Shown here piece after piece: positions 55,329-63,904 of a stretch of 64,000 nucleotides of DNA. Source of the DNA: Mumia flava (lineage in GTDB: Bacteria; Actinomycetota; Actinomycetes; Propionibacteriales; Nocardioidaceae); the NCBI RefSeq assembly GCF_002797495.1, contig NZ_PGEZ01000002.1, positions 1 to 64,000 of the forward strand. Direction: 5' to 3'. The notes below the pieces were generated by a model. That model saw only the letters and a list, made by a program, of their open reading frames with translations. It did no database searches and had not been told where the DNA came from. The position numbers and the translations under genes were made by a program. Numbering within the stretch: position 1 is the first letter of the stretch; each line of letters starts with the position of its first letter.

Positions 55329-56699
55329 TCATCCGATGATGGGGCGCTCCTGCGGGTACTGGTAGCGCTGCGGCCGCTCGCGCAGGGCCAGGGCCGAGGC
55401 GAGGGTGATCGGGCCGAGGCGGCCCACGAACATGAGCCCGATCAGGACGAGGTCGCCGCCGGGCGGGAGGTCCGTGGTCAGACCGGTGGACAGCCCGACG
55501 GTCCCGAACGCGGAGACCACCTCGAACATGACCGCCTCGAACGCCTCGTCGGCCATCACGAGCAGCGCGGTCGTCGCGGAGACCACCAGTCCGACGCCGA
55601 GCAGCGCCACGGTCAGCGCCTGTCGGATCACGGCTGCCGACAGCGTGCGCTGGAAGATCACCGCGGCTCGTTCGCCGCGGACCTCGGCCCAGATCGCGGC
55701 GGCGAGCACGGCGAACGTCGTGACCTTGATCCCGCCGGCCGTGCCGGCCGAGCCGCCCCCGATGAACATGAGCACGCACGTCACGAGCAAGGTGGCCTGC
55801 CCGAGCGCACCGATGTCGACCGCGTTGAAGCCCGCCGTCCGGCTCATCGTGGACTGCACGAAGGCGTTCATGAGCTTCTCGTCGGTCGGCATCGCGCCGA
55901 GCGTGGCCGGGTTGCGCCACTCGAGCACGGCGACGGCGAGGGTGCCGACCACGAGCAGCACGACGGTCGCGAGCAGCGTCAGGCGCAGGTGCAGCGACCA
56001 GCCCCGACGACCGGTCGTGCGTTGCACCGCACGGTGGCGCAGGGCCTCGACGATCACCGGGAAGCCGAGTCCACCGAGGATCACCGCGGCGCAGATCGGG
56101 AGCAGGATCCACGGGTCGCCCGCGTAGCCGACCAGGCTGTCGGAGTTCAGGCTGAAGCCGGCGTTGTTGAAGGCCGAGACCGCATGGAAGACGCCGTGGT
56201 AGGTCGCGGTCGCGAGGCTGTCGCCGTAGGCGGTCATGTAGCGGACCGTGAGGACGAGCGCGGTGACGGCCTCCACGGCCACGGTCACGACCGCGATCCG
56301 TGCGAGCGTCCGGCGGAGGTCTCCGATGCCGAGCGACTTGGTCTCCGCCTGCGTGTTGAGGGTCAGGCGCAGCCTGAGCTTGCCGGCGACGAGCTGTGCG
56401 AGCAGCGAGGCGAGGGTCATGATCCCGAAGCCGCCGACCTGGATCAGCGCGAGGATCGCCACCTCGCCGAACGTGCTCCAGTGCCCGGGGGTGTCGACCA
56501 CGGCCAGGCCGGTCACGCACACCGCCGACGTGGCGGTGAACAGCGCGGTCACGAGCGAGGTCCCGGTGCCGTCCTCGCTCGAGACCGGCAGGGCGAGGAC
56601 GGCGGTTCCCAGGGCGATCAGGGCGCCGAACGACAGCGCGATCGTCCGGGCCGGGTGGAATCGCCCGAGAACGCTCGCCCAGGGCCGCAGCCGCGCCAC
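55329..56699 (-). CDS. TrkH/KtrB-type potassium uptake channel subunit
   Basis: A 456-residue protein with four M1-P-M2 repeats. The four filter loops are readable: TATSAVCVTGLAVV, HAVSAFNNAGFSL, STMSRTAGFN and VVSAFGTVGLSTGL, each with the selectivity glycine. The size favours KtrB/Ntp-J over TrkH. The regulatory RCK subunit (KtrA) is not adjacent. GTG 56699 starts 11 bases after the fdhD stop, so it may be transcribed with fdhD. The frame stays open far upstream by chance. Confidence 0.9.
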   Translation of the reverse strand: MARLRPWASVLGRFHPARTIALSFGALIALGTAVLALPVSSEDGTGTSLVTALFTATSAVCVTGLAVVDTPGHWSTFGEVAILALIQVGGFGIMTLASLLAQLVAGKLRLRLTLNTQAETKSLGIGDLRRTLARIAVVTVAVEAVTALVLTVRYMTAYGDSLATATYHGVFHAVSAFNNAGFSLNSDSLVGYAGDPWILLPICAAVILGGLGFPVIVEALRHRAVQRTTGRRGWSLHLRLTLLATVVLLVVGTLAVAVLEWRNPATLGAMPTDEKLMNAFVQSTMSRTAGFNAVDIGALGQATLLVTCVLMFIGGGSAGTAGGIKVTTFAVLAAAIWAEVRGERAAVIFQRTLSAAVIRQALTVALLGVGLVVSATTALLVMADEAFEAVMFEVVSAFGTVGLSTGLTTDLPPGGDLVLIGLMFVGRLGPITLASALALRERPQRYQYPQERPIIG

Positions 56700-56710
56700 G
56701 CGCCGGCCGC

Positions 56711-57574
56711 TCAGCCGGCCACGGCGGGCTGGGGGACGTGGTGGAGGACGACGCGTCCGTCGCGAGCGAAGGCCGCCAGCGTGATCGCGGCACGCTCGGC
56801 CAGGTCGATCGCGAGCGTCGTCGGAGCGCCGACGCCGACGACCGCGCCGATCCCGGCGACTGCGGCCTTCTGGACGATCTCGAACCCCACACGGCCGCTG
56901 GTGCACAGCGCGTCCCCGGCGACGTCGACGCGGTTGAGGAGCGCGTACCCGACGGCCTTGTCGACGGCGTTGTGCCGGCCCACGTCCTCGCGCACCACGA
57001 CCGTGCCGCTGTCGGCGGTGCTCGTGTCGTCGGTGAAGATTCCCGCGGCGTGCGCGCCGCCGGTGCGGTCGAACTGCTGCTGGCGGGTGCGCAGCCGGTC
57101 GGGGAGCGCGGCGAGCAGCGCCGGATCCCACGGAGGAGCGGGCGCGGCGTGCGCGCGATCCGAGGCGGTGCGCCCGGCGAGCGCCTCGACCTCGTCGAGG
57201 GAGTCGGTCCCGCAGACGCCGCAGGCCGACGTGGCGCGGGCCTGCCGGTCCACCCAGGAGCGGCGCACCGGCCCCGTGAGGTCGACCGTGACGACGTTGA
57301 ACCTCTGGTCGGGCCGCAGCGTCTCGTCGGTGCAGTACGCGACCCGGGCGAGGTCGTCGATCCCCGCGACGACGCCCTCCGCGAGCAGCAACCCGGCAGC
57401 CAGCTCGAAGTCCGCGCCCGGCGTGCGCATCGTCACGCCGAAGCGGCGCGGGGGCTCGCCTGCGGCCGACACCCGGATCTCGAGCGGCTCCTCGGTCAGC
57501 ACGCGGTCCTCGCGGGCGCGCAGCGAGCCGTCGGCCCACTCGACCACGCGTCGCCTCGCGGTGGGTCTGCTCAT
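56711..57574 (-). CDS. fdhD: formate dehydrogenase accessory sulfurtransferase FdhD
   Basis: A 287-residue protein that transfers sulfur from IscS-type desulfurase to the molybdenum cofactor of formate dehydrogenase. The catalytic cysteine loop is SACGVCGTDSLDE (CGVCG, near 116-120). TGGAHAAGIF and VVREDVGRHNAVDKAVG follow, with SGRVGFEIVQKA. ATG 57574 has TAGGCT (minus strand 57586-57581) six bases upstream, so leaderless. No formate dehydrogenase gene is in the window. Confidence 0.95.
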   Translation of the reverse strand: MSRPTARRRVVEWADGSLRAREDRVLTEEPLEIRVSAAGEPPRRFGVTMRTPGADFELAAGLLLAEGVVAGIDDLARVAYCTDETLRPDQRFNVVTVDLTGPVRRSWVDRQARATSACGVCGTDSLDEVEALAGRTASDRAHAAPAPPWDPALLAALPDRLRTRQQQFDRTGGAHAAGIFTDDTSTADSGTVVVREDVGRHNAVDKAVGYALLNRVDVAGDALCTSGRVGFEIVQKAAVAGIGAVVGVGAPTTLAIDLAERAAITLAAFARDGRVVLHHVPQPAVAG

Positions 57575-57616
57575 GCTCCGAGCCTACGGCGGTGGGGCCG
57601 GCGCGCAGCGCAGGAC

Positions 57617-57629
57617 TAGCATCACCAGC
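57617..57629 (+). promoter_or_regulatory. leaderless promoter -10
   Basis: TAGCAT at 57617-57622 lies seven bases before ATG 57630 and defines the start of the acyl-CoA dehydrogenase. Confidence 0.45.
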
Positions 57630-58829
57630 ATGACGAGTCACCGCCCACCGGCCCTCGATCCCGACGATCTGCTCGGGATCGACGACGTCCTCGACGCCGA
57701 GGAGATCGCGATCCGCGACACCGTGCGCGAGGTCCTGGCCAAGGAGGTCACGCCGCACGTCGCCGGCTGGTTCGAGTCCGGCGAGCTGCCGGGCGTCCGG
57801 GACCTCGCGAGGACGTTCGGCTCGCTCGGGCTGCTCGGGATGCACCTCGACGGGTACGGGTGCGCGGGCGCGAGCGCCACGGCGTACGGCCTGGCGTGCC
57901 TGGAGCTGGAGGCCTGCGACTCCGGGATCCGCTCGATGGTGTCCGTGCAGGGGTCGCTGGCGATGTTCGCGATCCACGCGTTCGGGTCCGAGGAGCACAA
58001 GCAGGAGTGGCTGCCGCGGATGGCGTCCGGCGAGGCGATCGGGTGCTTCGGGCTGACGGAGCCGGACGCCGGATCCGACCCGGCGAGCATGCGGACCCGC
58101 GCCCGCCGCGACGGCGACGACTGGGTGCTCGACGGCGCCAAGATGTGGATCACGAACGGCTCGGTCGCGGACGTCGCCGTGGTCTGGGCCCGCACCGACG
58201 AGGGCGTGCGCGGGTTCGTGGTCCCGACGGCCACGCCGGGCTTCGAGGCACGCACGATCAAGCACAAGATGTCGCTGCGCGCGTCGATCACCTCCGAGCT
58301 GGTGCTGGACGGCGTCCGGCTGCCGGCCGACGCGGTGCTGCCCGACGTGACCGGCCTTCGGGGCCCGCTGTCGTGCCTGAGCGAGGCGCGCTACGGGATC
58401 GTCTGGGGTGCGATGGGCGCCGCGCGGTCGTCGTACGAGGCCGCGCGGGACTACGCGCTGAGCCGCGAGCAGTTCGGGGCGCCGATCGCGTCCTTCCAGC
58501 TGACCCAGGCGAAGCTCGCCGACATGCTGCTCGAGCTCCAGAAGGGCGTCCTGCTCGCGCTGCACCTCGGCCGGCGCAAGGACGCGGTCGGGCTGCGCCC
58601 GGAGCAGGTCAGCGTCGGCAAGCTCAACAACGTCCGCGAGGCGCTGGAGATCTGCCGCACGGCCCGCACGATCCTCGGCGCCAACGGCATCTCGCTCGAG
58701 TACCCGGTGATCCGGCACGCGAACAACCTCGAGTCCGTCCTCACCTACGAGGGCACCTCGGAGATGCACGCGCTGATCGTCGGCCAGGCGATCACCGGGA
58801 TCCCCGCCTTCCGGCCGCCGCAGGCCTGA
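57630..58829 (+). CDS. glutaryl-CoA dehydrogenase-like acyl-CoA dehydrogenase
   Basis: A 399-residue FAD enzyme. CFGLTEPDAGSDPASMRTRA, LDGAKMWITNGSVADVAVVW and SREQFGAPIASFQLTQAKLA are typical; the catalytic glutamate lies in LTYEGTSEMHALIVGQ, where YEGT..-HALI is the glutaryl-CoA dehydrogenase pattern. It would oxidatively decarboxylate glutaryl-CoA to crotonyl-CoA in lysine/tryptophan breakdown. That assignment is likely but another short or branched substrate is possible. Confidence 0.87.
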   Translation: MTSHRPPALDPDDLLGIDDVLDAEEIAIRDTVREVLAKEVTPHVAGWFESGELPGVRDLARTFGSLGLLGMHLDGYGCAGASATAYGLACLELEACDSGIRSMVSVQGSLAMFAIHAFGSEEHKQEWLPRMASGEAIGCFGLTEPDAGSDPASMRTRARRDGDDWVLDGAKMWITNGSVADVAVVWARTDEGVRGFVVPTATPGFEARTIKHKMSLRASITSELVLDGVRLPADAVLPDVTGLRGPLSCLSEARYGIVWGAMGAARSSYEAARDYALSREQFGAPIASFQLTQAKLADMLLELQKGVLLALHLGRRKDAVGLRPEQVSVGKLNNVREALEICRTARTILGANGISLEYPVIRHANNLESVLTYEGTSEMHALIVGQAITGIPAFRPPQA

Positions 58830-58836
58830 GGGACGC

Positions 58837-59199
58837 ATGGCACTCTGGTCCGCATGGCTCGTCGCCGTGCTCGCGCTCGTCGCGGCGGCGTACGCGGGGT
58901 GGCTGATGGTACGCAACCGCCCGGTCGACAACCCGCTCTTCTACCTGGCGTCCGTGCTCGAGGTCGCGCTGGTCGCACAGCTCGTCGGCGGCTGCATCGC
59001 GCTCGCACAGACCTCGCGCGCGGTCGAGGGGATCACCTTCGTCGGGTACCTGCTCACCTGCGTCGTGATCCCTCCGGTCGCGATCGTGTGGGGCGTGGCC
59101 GAGAAGTCGCGCTGGGGGACCGCGGTCGTCCTCGTGGCGATGCTCACGATCGCGGTCCTCGTGCTGCGCCTGGTCCAGCTGTGGAGCGGACATGTCTGA
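58837..59199 (+). CDS. small four-helix membrane protein
   Basis: A 120-residue protein with four hydrophobic segments: WLVAVLALVAAAYAGWLMV, PLFYLASVLEVALVAQLVGG, VGYLLTCVVIPPVAIVWGVA and AVVLVAMLTIAVLVLRLVQL. No family recognised. ATG 58837 is seven bases after the dehydrogenase stop, and it overlaps the next membrane protein by 8 bases, so these form one operon. Confidence 0.75.
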   Translation: MALWSAWLVAVLALVAAAYAGWLMVRNRPVDNPLFYLASVLEVALVAQLVGGCIALAQTSRAVEGITFVGYLLTCVVIPPVAIVWGVAEKSRWGTAVVLVAMLTIAVLVLRLVQLWSGHV

Positions 59200-59647
59200 G
59201 GAGTCCGGAGGTGCGTCGGGGGCCGCGCCCGGCCGTGGGCAGCACACCGCGTCCGGCTTCGGCCGCGTCCTGGTCGCGGTCTACGCGGTCTTCGCGTTGT
59301 CGGCGACGGCGCGGTCGGTCGTCCAGCTCGCACTCGAGTTCGACGATGCGCCCGTCGCGTACCTCCTGTCCGCCTTCGCCGCGCTGGTCTACGTCGTCGC
59401 GACGGTGGCGCTGGTCAAGGGCGGGCCGAGGTGGACCCGGGTGGCGACGATCGCGATCTCGGTGGAGCTGGTCGGTGTCCTCGCGGTCGGCACGCTCACG
59501 GTGATCGACCCGGAGCTGTTCCCCGACGCCACCGTGTGGTCGGCGTTCGGGCAGGGCTACGGGTACGTCCCGTTGATCCTGCCGGTCGTCGGGCTCTGGT
59601 GGGTCCGGCGGCATCGAGGCGGCAGCGGGGCCACGGCCTCCCGATAG
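59192..59647 (+). CDS. small membrane protein, partner of the preceding gene
   Basis: A 151-residue protein with a Gly/Ser-rich cytosolic lead and four hydrophobic helices (FGRVLVAVYAVFALSATA, PVAYLLSAFAALVYVVATVA, IAISVELVGVLAVGTLTVI, GYVPLILPVVGLWWV). FPDATVWSAFGQGYG is the only striking loop. Unknown family. Overlap with the previous frame suggests the two subunits act together. Confidence 0.75.
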   Translation: MSEESGGASGAAPGRGQHTASGFGRVLVAVYAVFALSATARSVVQLALEFDDAPVAYLLSAFAALVYVVATVALVKGGPRWTRVATIAISVELVGVLAVGTLTVIDPELFPDATVWSAFGQGYGYVPLILPVVGLWWVRRHRGGSGATASR

Positions 59648-59658
59648 CGACCGACCGG

Positions 59659-59671
59659 TAACCTCGACCGG
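59659..59671 (+). promoter_or_regulatory. leaderless promoter -10
   Basis: TAACCT at 59659-59664 is seven bases before GTG 59672 of the cytidylyltransferase gene. Confidence 0.45.
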
Positions 59672-60073
59672 GTGAGCCAGCGCACCGTCATCACCTTCGG
59701 GACCTTCGACGTCTTCCACGTCGGCCACGTCCGCATCCTCGAGCGGGCCGCCGCCCTCGGCGACCGGCTCGTGGTGGGGGTGTCGGCGGATGCCCTGAAC
59801 ATCCGCAAGAAGGGCCGCGCACCGGTCTTCACCCAGGAGGAGCGGATCGAGATCGTGTCCGCGATGCGGGTCGTCGACGAGGTGTTCGTCGAGGAGAGCC
59901 TCGAGCTCAAGGGCGAGTACATCACGAAGTTCGGCGCCGACGTGCTCGCGATGGGCGACGACTGGAAGGGGCGCTTCGACGAGTTCGCGTCGCTGTGCGA
60001 GGTCGTCTACTTCCCGCGGACGCCGTCGGTCTCCACGACCGCGCTGATCGAGCACATCGCGACGAGCTCCTGA
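59672..60073 (+). CDS. glycerol-3-phosphate cytidylyltransferase-like (TagD) protein
   Basis: A 133-residue nucleotidyltransferase. ITFGTFDVFHVGHVRILERA contains the HxGH motif, ALNIRKKGRAPVFTQEERIE the mid domain, and YFPRTPSVSTTALIE the RTxGxSTT-like end. TagD makes CDP-glycerol from CTP and glycerol-3-phosphate for teichoic acids. The match in length (TagD 129) is good; another alcohol phosphate is possible. No other teichoic acid genes are adjacent. Confidence 0.87.
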   Translation: MSQRTVITFGTFDVFHVGHVRILERAAALGDRLVVGVSADALNIRKKGRAPVFTQEERIEIVSAMRVVDEVFVEESLELKGEYITKFGADVLAMGDDWKGRFDEFASLCEVVYFPRTPSVSTTALIEHIATSS

Positions 60074-60077
60074 GCCG

Positions 60078-60713
60078 CTACGGGTCGTTGCGCTCGGTCG
60101 TGCGGCGCAGCTGCACGATCCGGACGACGACGAAGACCATCACCGCGGTGACGCCGACCAGCAGGACCGTCCTGGAGTAGGTCGACACGATCTCGCTGAC
60201 GCGCTCCCAGTTCTCGCCGAGGCCGTAGCCGAGCATGATGAACAGGACGTTCCAGATCGCGCTGCCGGCCGTGGTGAGCAGCAGGAAGACCGGCAGACGC
60301 ATCCGTTCGAGACCGGCCGGGATCGAGATCAGGCTGCGGAAGATCGGGATGAACCGGCCGAAGAACACGGCCTTCGTCCCGTGCCGTGCGAACCACGCCT
60401 CCGTCCGCTCGACGTCGGCGACCTGGACGAGCGGGAGCCGGTCGACGATCCGGATCAGCCGGTCGCGCCCGAACCACAGGCCGAGCCCGTAGAGCGCCAG
60501 CGCGCCGACGACCGAGCCGATCGTGGTCCAGATCATCGCGGCCGCGAGGTTCATCTTGCCCGCGCTGGCGGTGAAGCCAGCGAGCGGCAGGATCACCTCG
60601 CTGGGAAGCGGCGGGAACAGGTTCTCGAGCGCGATCGCGAGACCGGCGCCGGGAGCGCCCAGCCAGTCCATCATGTCCGTCGCCCAGCCGGCGATCCCGT
60701 CGATCTCGCTCAC
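60078..60713 (-). CDS. DedA family (VTT domain) membrane protein
   Basis: A 211-residue membrane protein with LENLFPPLPSEVILPLAGF (conserved acidic/Pro entrance loop), GSVVGALALYGLGLWFGRD, the signature FFGRFIPIFRSLISIPAGLE and a C-terminal helix. DedA proteins act as lipid transporters/scramblases, in some bacteria for undecaprenyl phosphate. GTG 60713 with TAGGCT (minus strand 60726-60721) seven bases upstream, so leaderless. Convergent with the TagD-like gene, four bases apart. Confidence 0.9.
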   Translation of the reverse strand: MSEIDGIAGWATDMMDWLGAPGAGLAIALENLFPPLPSEVILPLAGFTASAGKMNLAAAMIWTTIGSVVGALALYGLGLWFGRDRLIRIVDRLPLVQVADVERTEAWFARHGTKAVFFGRFIPIFRSLISIPAGLERMRLPVFLLLTTAGSAIWNVLFIMLGYGLGENWERVSEIVSTYSRTVLLVGVTAVMVFVVVRIVQLRRTTERNDP

Positions 60714-60762
60714 GGGCCGAAGCCTAGCGACCGGGTCCCAGCACGATCACCCGGGACGACCC

Positions 60763-61269
60763 TCACCCCGCGCGCCGCCGGCGCCGTCGCTCGTCCCATC
60801 GCGCCACCTCGTCGTCGACGTCGCGCGTCGCGGTGACGACCGGGGGACCGCCGCGGAGCTGGCGGCGTGCCTCGACGACCCGGCGGTTGAACGCGTCGAC
60901 CGCGTCGCGAACCTGTGCGGCGCTGCCCAGCCGGTCGAGGCTGCCGTCCAGCGCGGCGTCGTCCTTGCGGAGCTGGAGGGCCTCCGGGAGGACTCCGGTG
61001 ATCCGCTCGCGCTCGACGAGCCTGCGGACCCACCAGTCGGGGGAGCGGTCGTCGTCGATCCCGGGGATCGGCTTCCCGGCCAGCGGCAGGTCGTCGAACT
61101 CGCCCCGGTCCATGGCGGCGCGGATCTGCCGGTCGACGTACAGCACCTCGTCCACTCGCACCTGGTCCGGATCGACCCAGCCGGAGCGCTGCCGGCCTCG
61201 TCGCCGGTCGGCCTGCGGGCGATCCGCGGGAGTGCGGTCGTGGTTGCTGCGGTCGTGGTCGTCGGACAT
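60763..61269 (-). CDS. DUF1992 (DnaJ-C28-like) domain protein
   Basis: A 168-residue protein: a charged, disordered first 30 residues (DRSNHDRTPADRPQADRRRG), then the DUF1992 core VLYVDRQIRAAMDRGEFDDL, PLAGKPIPGIDDD, WWVRRLVERERI and LQLRKDDAALDGSLD. The family includes the human DNAJC28 tail; function unknown. ATG 61269 is preferred over ATG 61275 because gggaggg (minus strand 61282-61276) is then six bases upstream. Confidence 0.87.
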   Translation of the reverse strand: MSDDHDRSNHDRTPADRPQADRRRGRQRSGWVDPDQVRVDEVLYVDRQIRAAMDRGEFDDLPLAGKPIPGIDDDRSPDWWVRRLVERERITGVLPEALQLRKDDAALDGSLDRLGSAAQVRDAVDAFNRRVVEARRQLRGGPPVVTATRDVDDEVARWDERRRRRRAG

Positions 61270-61313
61270 CGACATCCCTCCCGCCCCCAGGCTACGACGC
61301 CCCGGAAGCTCCC

Positions 61314-61389
61314 TGCAGACCCGTCACCGATGTCCTGATGCAGAACCGTCACCGAGGTCCTGGTGCATCGCGACGCGGAACTGTCACCG
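61314..61389. repeat. 25-bp tandem repeat before the DUF222/HNH gene
   Basis: 61314-61338 (tgcagacccgtcaccg...) and 61339-61363 (tgcagaaccgtcaccg...) match at 22 of 25 positions with no gap. A third, degraded unit keeps tgcat at 61364 and gaactgtcaccg at 61378-61389. It fills most of the 140-base gap between the divergent DUF1992 and HNH genes. Confidence 0.8.
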
Positions 61390-61397
61390 CCTCCCAG

Positions 61398-61409
61398 TAG
61401 CGTGGACAC
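61398..61409 (+). promoter_or_regulatory. leaderless promoter -10
   Basis: TAGCGT at 61398-61403 is six bases before ATG 61410, just after the 25-bp repeats. Confidence 0.4.
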
Positions 61410-62840
61410 ATGTTCGATACCGGTGCCACCGAGGCGGTCAGTGACCTGCTCGACGCGCTCGAGAAGGCCGTCGGGTCGGTCATCGGCCTCGCCCGGGTCG
61501 ACGTGGCCGAGGAGGAGCCGACCGCGCTGGCGCTCGGTGCGGGCGAGGTCGACGTCGTCGCGGCGTGCGAGCGCGTCGTGCGGGTGGCGCACGGCCTTCA
61601 GCTCGATGCGGTCCTCGCGCTCGACGAGCGACGCCGGGCGACCGAGGGACGGCTGCAGGACGAGGAGACGATGGTGCGGTCGCTGTCGTCGGAGATCGCG
61701 CTGGCCCGCCAGGTCTCGAGCCCGGCGGGACGTTCGACCTACGCGCTGGCGCACCTGGCGACCCGGTTCCCGCGGATCCACGCGCTGCTGCGCGACGGGA
61801 CGGTCTCCAAGGCCGTGGTCGAGGCGGTGTGCCGGGAGACCTCGGTGCTGTCGGCCGACGACTGCGACTGGGTCGAGGAGCGACTCATCGGTGACCTCCC
61901 GGGATGGGGCCCGCGTCGGGCCGCCGACGCGACGCGCGCGCTGGTCCTGTCGGTGGACCCGCACGCGGCGTACGAGCGGTCGGTCCGGGCACGCGAGGAT
62001 CGCGGTGTGGGTGTGACACGTCATCCCGACGCCACGAGCACGCTCCACCTCCACGCGCCCGCGGAGCAGGTCGCCGCGGTCTACGCACGACTCGACCACG
62101 AGGCGTCGGCGCGGCGTGCGGACGGCGATGCGCGGACCATCACCCAGCTCATGGCTGACGTCGCCGTCGAGGTCCTGACCGGGGCGCCGGTCGGGGCCGA
62201 GGGTTGGTGCAGCGTCCCTGCGACAGTCGACGTCGTGATGCGCCCGGAGACGCTGTTCGGCGACGAGGACTCCGCCGGCGTGCTGCTGGGATACGGGCCG
62301 GTCCCGGCCGAGCTCGCGCGACGGCTGGCGACGGACGAGCGGGCCTGGTTGCGGCGGTTCTTCACCGACCGCGACGGGACCCGGCTGGTCGACTCCGAGT
62401 CGCGCCGGCGGCGGTTCCCCGCGGGTGTCGCGCGGGCGATCCGTGCGACCGACGGCCACTGCACCCGCCCGTGGTGCGACTGCGGCGGGCGCGACCTGGA
62501 CCACCAGACACCGTACGCCGCGGGCGGCCTGTCGACCGCAGCGAACGGCGGACCCGTCTGTCGGACGGACAACCTCACGAAGGAAGCGCACGGATGGCGC
62601 GTCGACCGCGTGCACACGGACGTCGGAGAGGTGGTGCGGTGGCGCACACCGACCGGGCACTCCTATTCCGCTCCACGCCCGCGGGCGCCCGGTGCGTATC
62701 CGGGCACGATCCGGCCCCGGGGATCGGTTCCTGAGCACCAGCTGCGAGGTCTCGTGAACCGCGCGCGGGCGGACGAGCGGGCGGACACGGCTGCCGACGC
62801 GCGCGGCCGGCAACGACCCCGGGCACCCCCGACATGCTGA
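61410..62840 (+). CDS. DUF222 and HNH endonuclease domain protein (13E12 family)
   Basis: A 476-residue protein: an N-terminal DUF222 region, helical and Arg/Glu-rich (about 20-330, including ALAHLATRFPRIHALLRDGT), and a C-terminal HNH domain HCTRPWCDCGGRDLDHQTPY then AAGGLSTAANGGPVC, ...NLTKEAHGW (about 350-395) with all HNH residues and zinc cysteines. This is the actinobacterial REP13E12-type family, present in many copies per genome and of unknown biological role. The tail is Arg/Pro-rich. Confidence 0.92.
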   Translation: MFDTGATEAVSDLLDALEKAVGSVIGLARVDVAEEEPTALALGAGEVDVVAACERVVRVAHGLQLDAVLALDERRRATEGRLQDEETMVRSLSSEIALARQVSSPAGRSTYALAHLATRFPRIHALLRDGTVSKAVVEAVCRETSVLSADDCDWVEERLIGDLPGWGPRRAADATRALVLSVDPHAAYERSVRAREDRGVGVTRHPDATSTLHLHAPAEQVAAVYARLDHEASARRADGDARTITQLMADVAVEVLTGAPVGAEGWCSVPATVDVVMRPETLFGDEDSAGVLLGYGPVPAELARRLATDERAWLRRFFTDRDGTRLVDSESRRRRFPAGVARAIRATDGHCTRPWCDCGGRDLDHQTPYAAGGLSTAANGGPVCRTDNLTKEAHGWRVDRVHTDVGEVVRWRTPTGHSYSAPRPRAPGAYPGTIRPRGSVPEHQLRGLVNRARADERADTAADARGRQRPRAPPTC

Positions 62841-62879
62841 CCCGCCGCACGAGGACGACCCGCCTGGCACAGTGGAGCC

Positions 62880-63890
62880 GTGACGACCTCGACCGGTAGC
62901 ACTCCGAGCACCTTGCCGAGCCTGTCCGAGATCGAGGAGGCTGCGCGGGAGGTTGCGCGCGCCTTCGGGCCGACGCCGCAGCAGGAGTGGCCGATGCTGT
63001 CGGAGGTGGTCGGCACGACGAGCTGGTTGAAGCACGAGAACCACACGCCGGTCGGTGCCTTCAAGATCCGCGGTGGTCTCGCGTACGTCGCCGGGCTCGT
63101 CGACAGCGGAGCGCTGGAACGCGCCGGCGGTGGGACGAGGGGCCTGGTGTGCGCGACCCGTGGCAACCACGGCCAGTCCCTGGCGTACGCCGCGGCGCGG
63201 CACGGGCTCGAGCTGACGATCGTCGTCCCGCACGGCAACAGCCGGGAGAAGAACGCCGCGATGAACGCGCTGGGCGCACGGCTGATCGAGCACGGGGACG
63301 ACTTCCAGGCGTCGCTCGAGCACGCCGCCGACCTCGCGACCGATCGCGACCTCCATCTCGTCCCCTCGTACGACCGCGGGCTCGTCGCCGGCGTCGCCAC
63401 GTACGGGCTCGAGCTGATGCGTGCCGTGCCCGACCTGGATGCGGTCTACGTGCCGATCGGGCTCGGGTCGGGGATCTGCGGCCTGCTCGCCGCCCGCGAC
63501 GCGCTCGATCGCGACGTCGAGATCGTCGGTGTGGTCTCGGCGCACGCCCCTGCGTACGCCGAGTCCCTCGCCTCCGGTCAGGCGGTGTCCGCGCCGGTCA
63601 GCACCGCGCTCGCCGACGGGATGGCGTGCCGCACCCCGAACGCCCAGGCGTTCGCCGTGATGCGTGCGAAGGTCCGGCGGATCGTTCGCGTGACCGACGA
63701 GCAGGTGGCGGAGGCGATGCGTGTGATCTTCGCGACGACCCACAACGTGGCCGAGGGTGCGGGTGCCGCCGCCGTGGCGGCCGTGCTCGCCGACCGCGAC
63801 CGCGTGCGGGGGCGTACGGTCGCCGCGGTCCTGAGCGGCGGGAACGTCGACTCGGACGTGTTCGCGCGGGTGCTGGCCGGACGCGAGTGA
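62880..63890 (+). CDS. PLP-dependent threonine/serine dehydratase
   Basis: A 336-residue fold type II PLP enzyme. The PLP lysine K62 is in PVGAFKIRGGLAY, with ATRGNHGQSLAYAA phosphate/substrate loop and VPIGLGSGICGLLAA, the glycine cradle. SGGNVDSDVF closes the domain. No ACT regulatory domain, so it resembles catabolic or serine/hydroxyaspartate dehydratases rather than IlvA. GTG 62880; CACAGT six bases upstream is a weak -10. Confidence 0.9.
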   Translation: MTTSTGSTPSTLPSLSEIEEAAREVARAFGPTPQQEWPMLSEVVGTTSWLKHENHTPVGAFKIRGGLAYVAGLVDSGALERAGGGTRGLVCATRGNHGQSLAYAAARHGLELTIVVPHGNSREKNAAMNALGARLIEHGDDFQASLEHAADLATDRDLHLVPSYDRGLVAGVATYGLELMRAVPDLDAVYVPIGLGSGICGLLAARDALDRDVEIVGVVSAHAPAYAESLASGQAVSAPVSTALADGMACRTPNAQAFAVMRAKVRRIVRVTDEQVAEAMRVIFATTHNVAEGAGAAAVAAVLADRDRVRGRTVAAVLSGGNVDSDVFARVLAGRE

Positions 63891-63904
63891 GAGGGCCGAG
63901 GGGA

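Noticed and set aside
56700-58931. Minus-strand open frame of 1200 codons running upstream of the potassium channel gene
   Set aside because: The extension is antisense to the acyl-CoA dehydrogenase and in the wrong frame of fdhD. Channel homology starts only at 56699.
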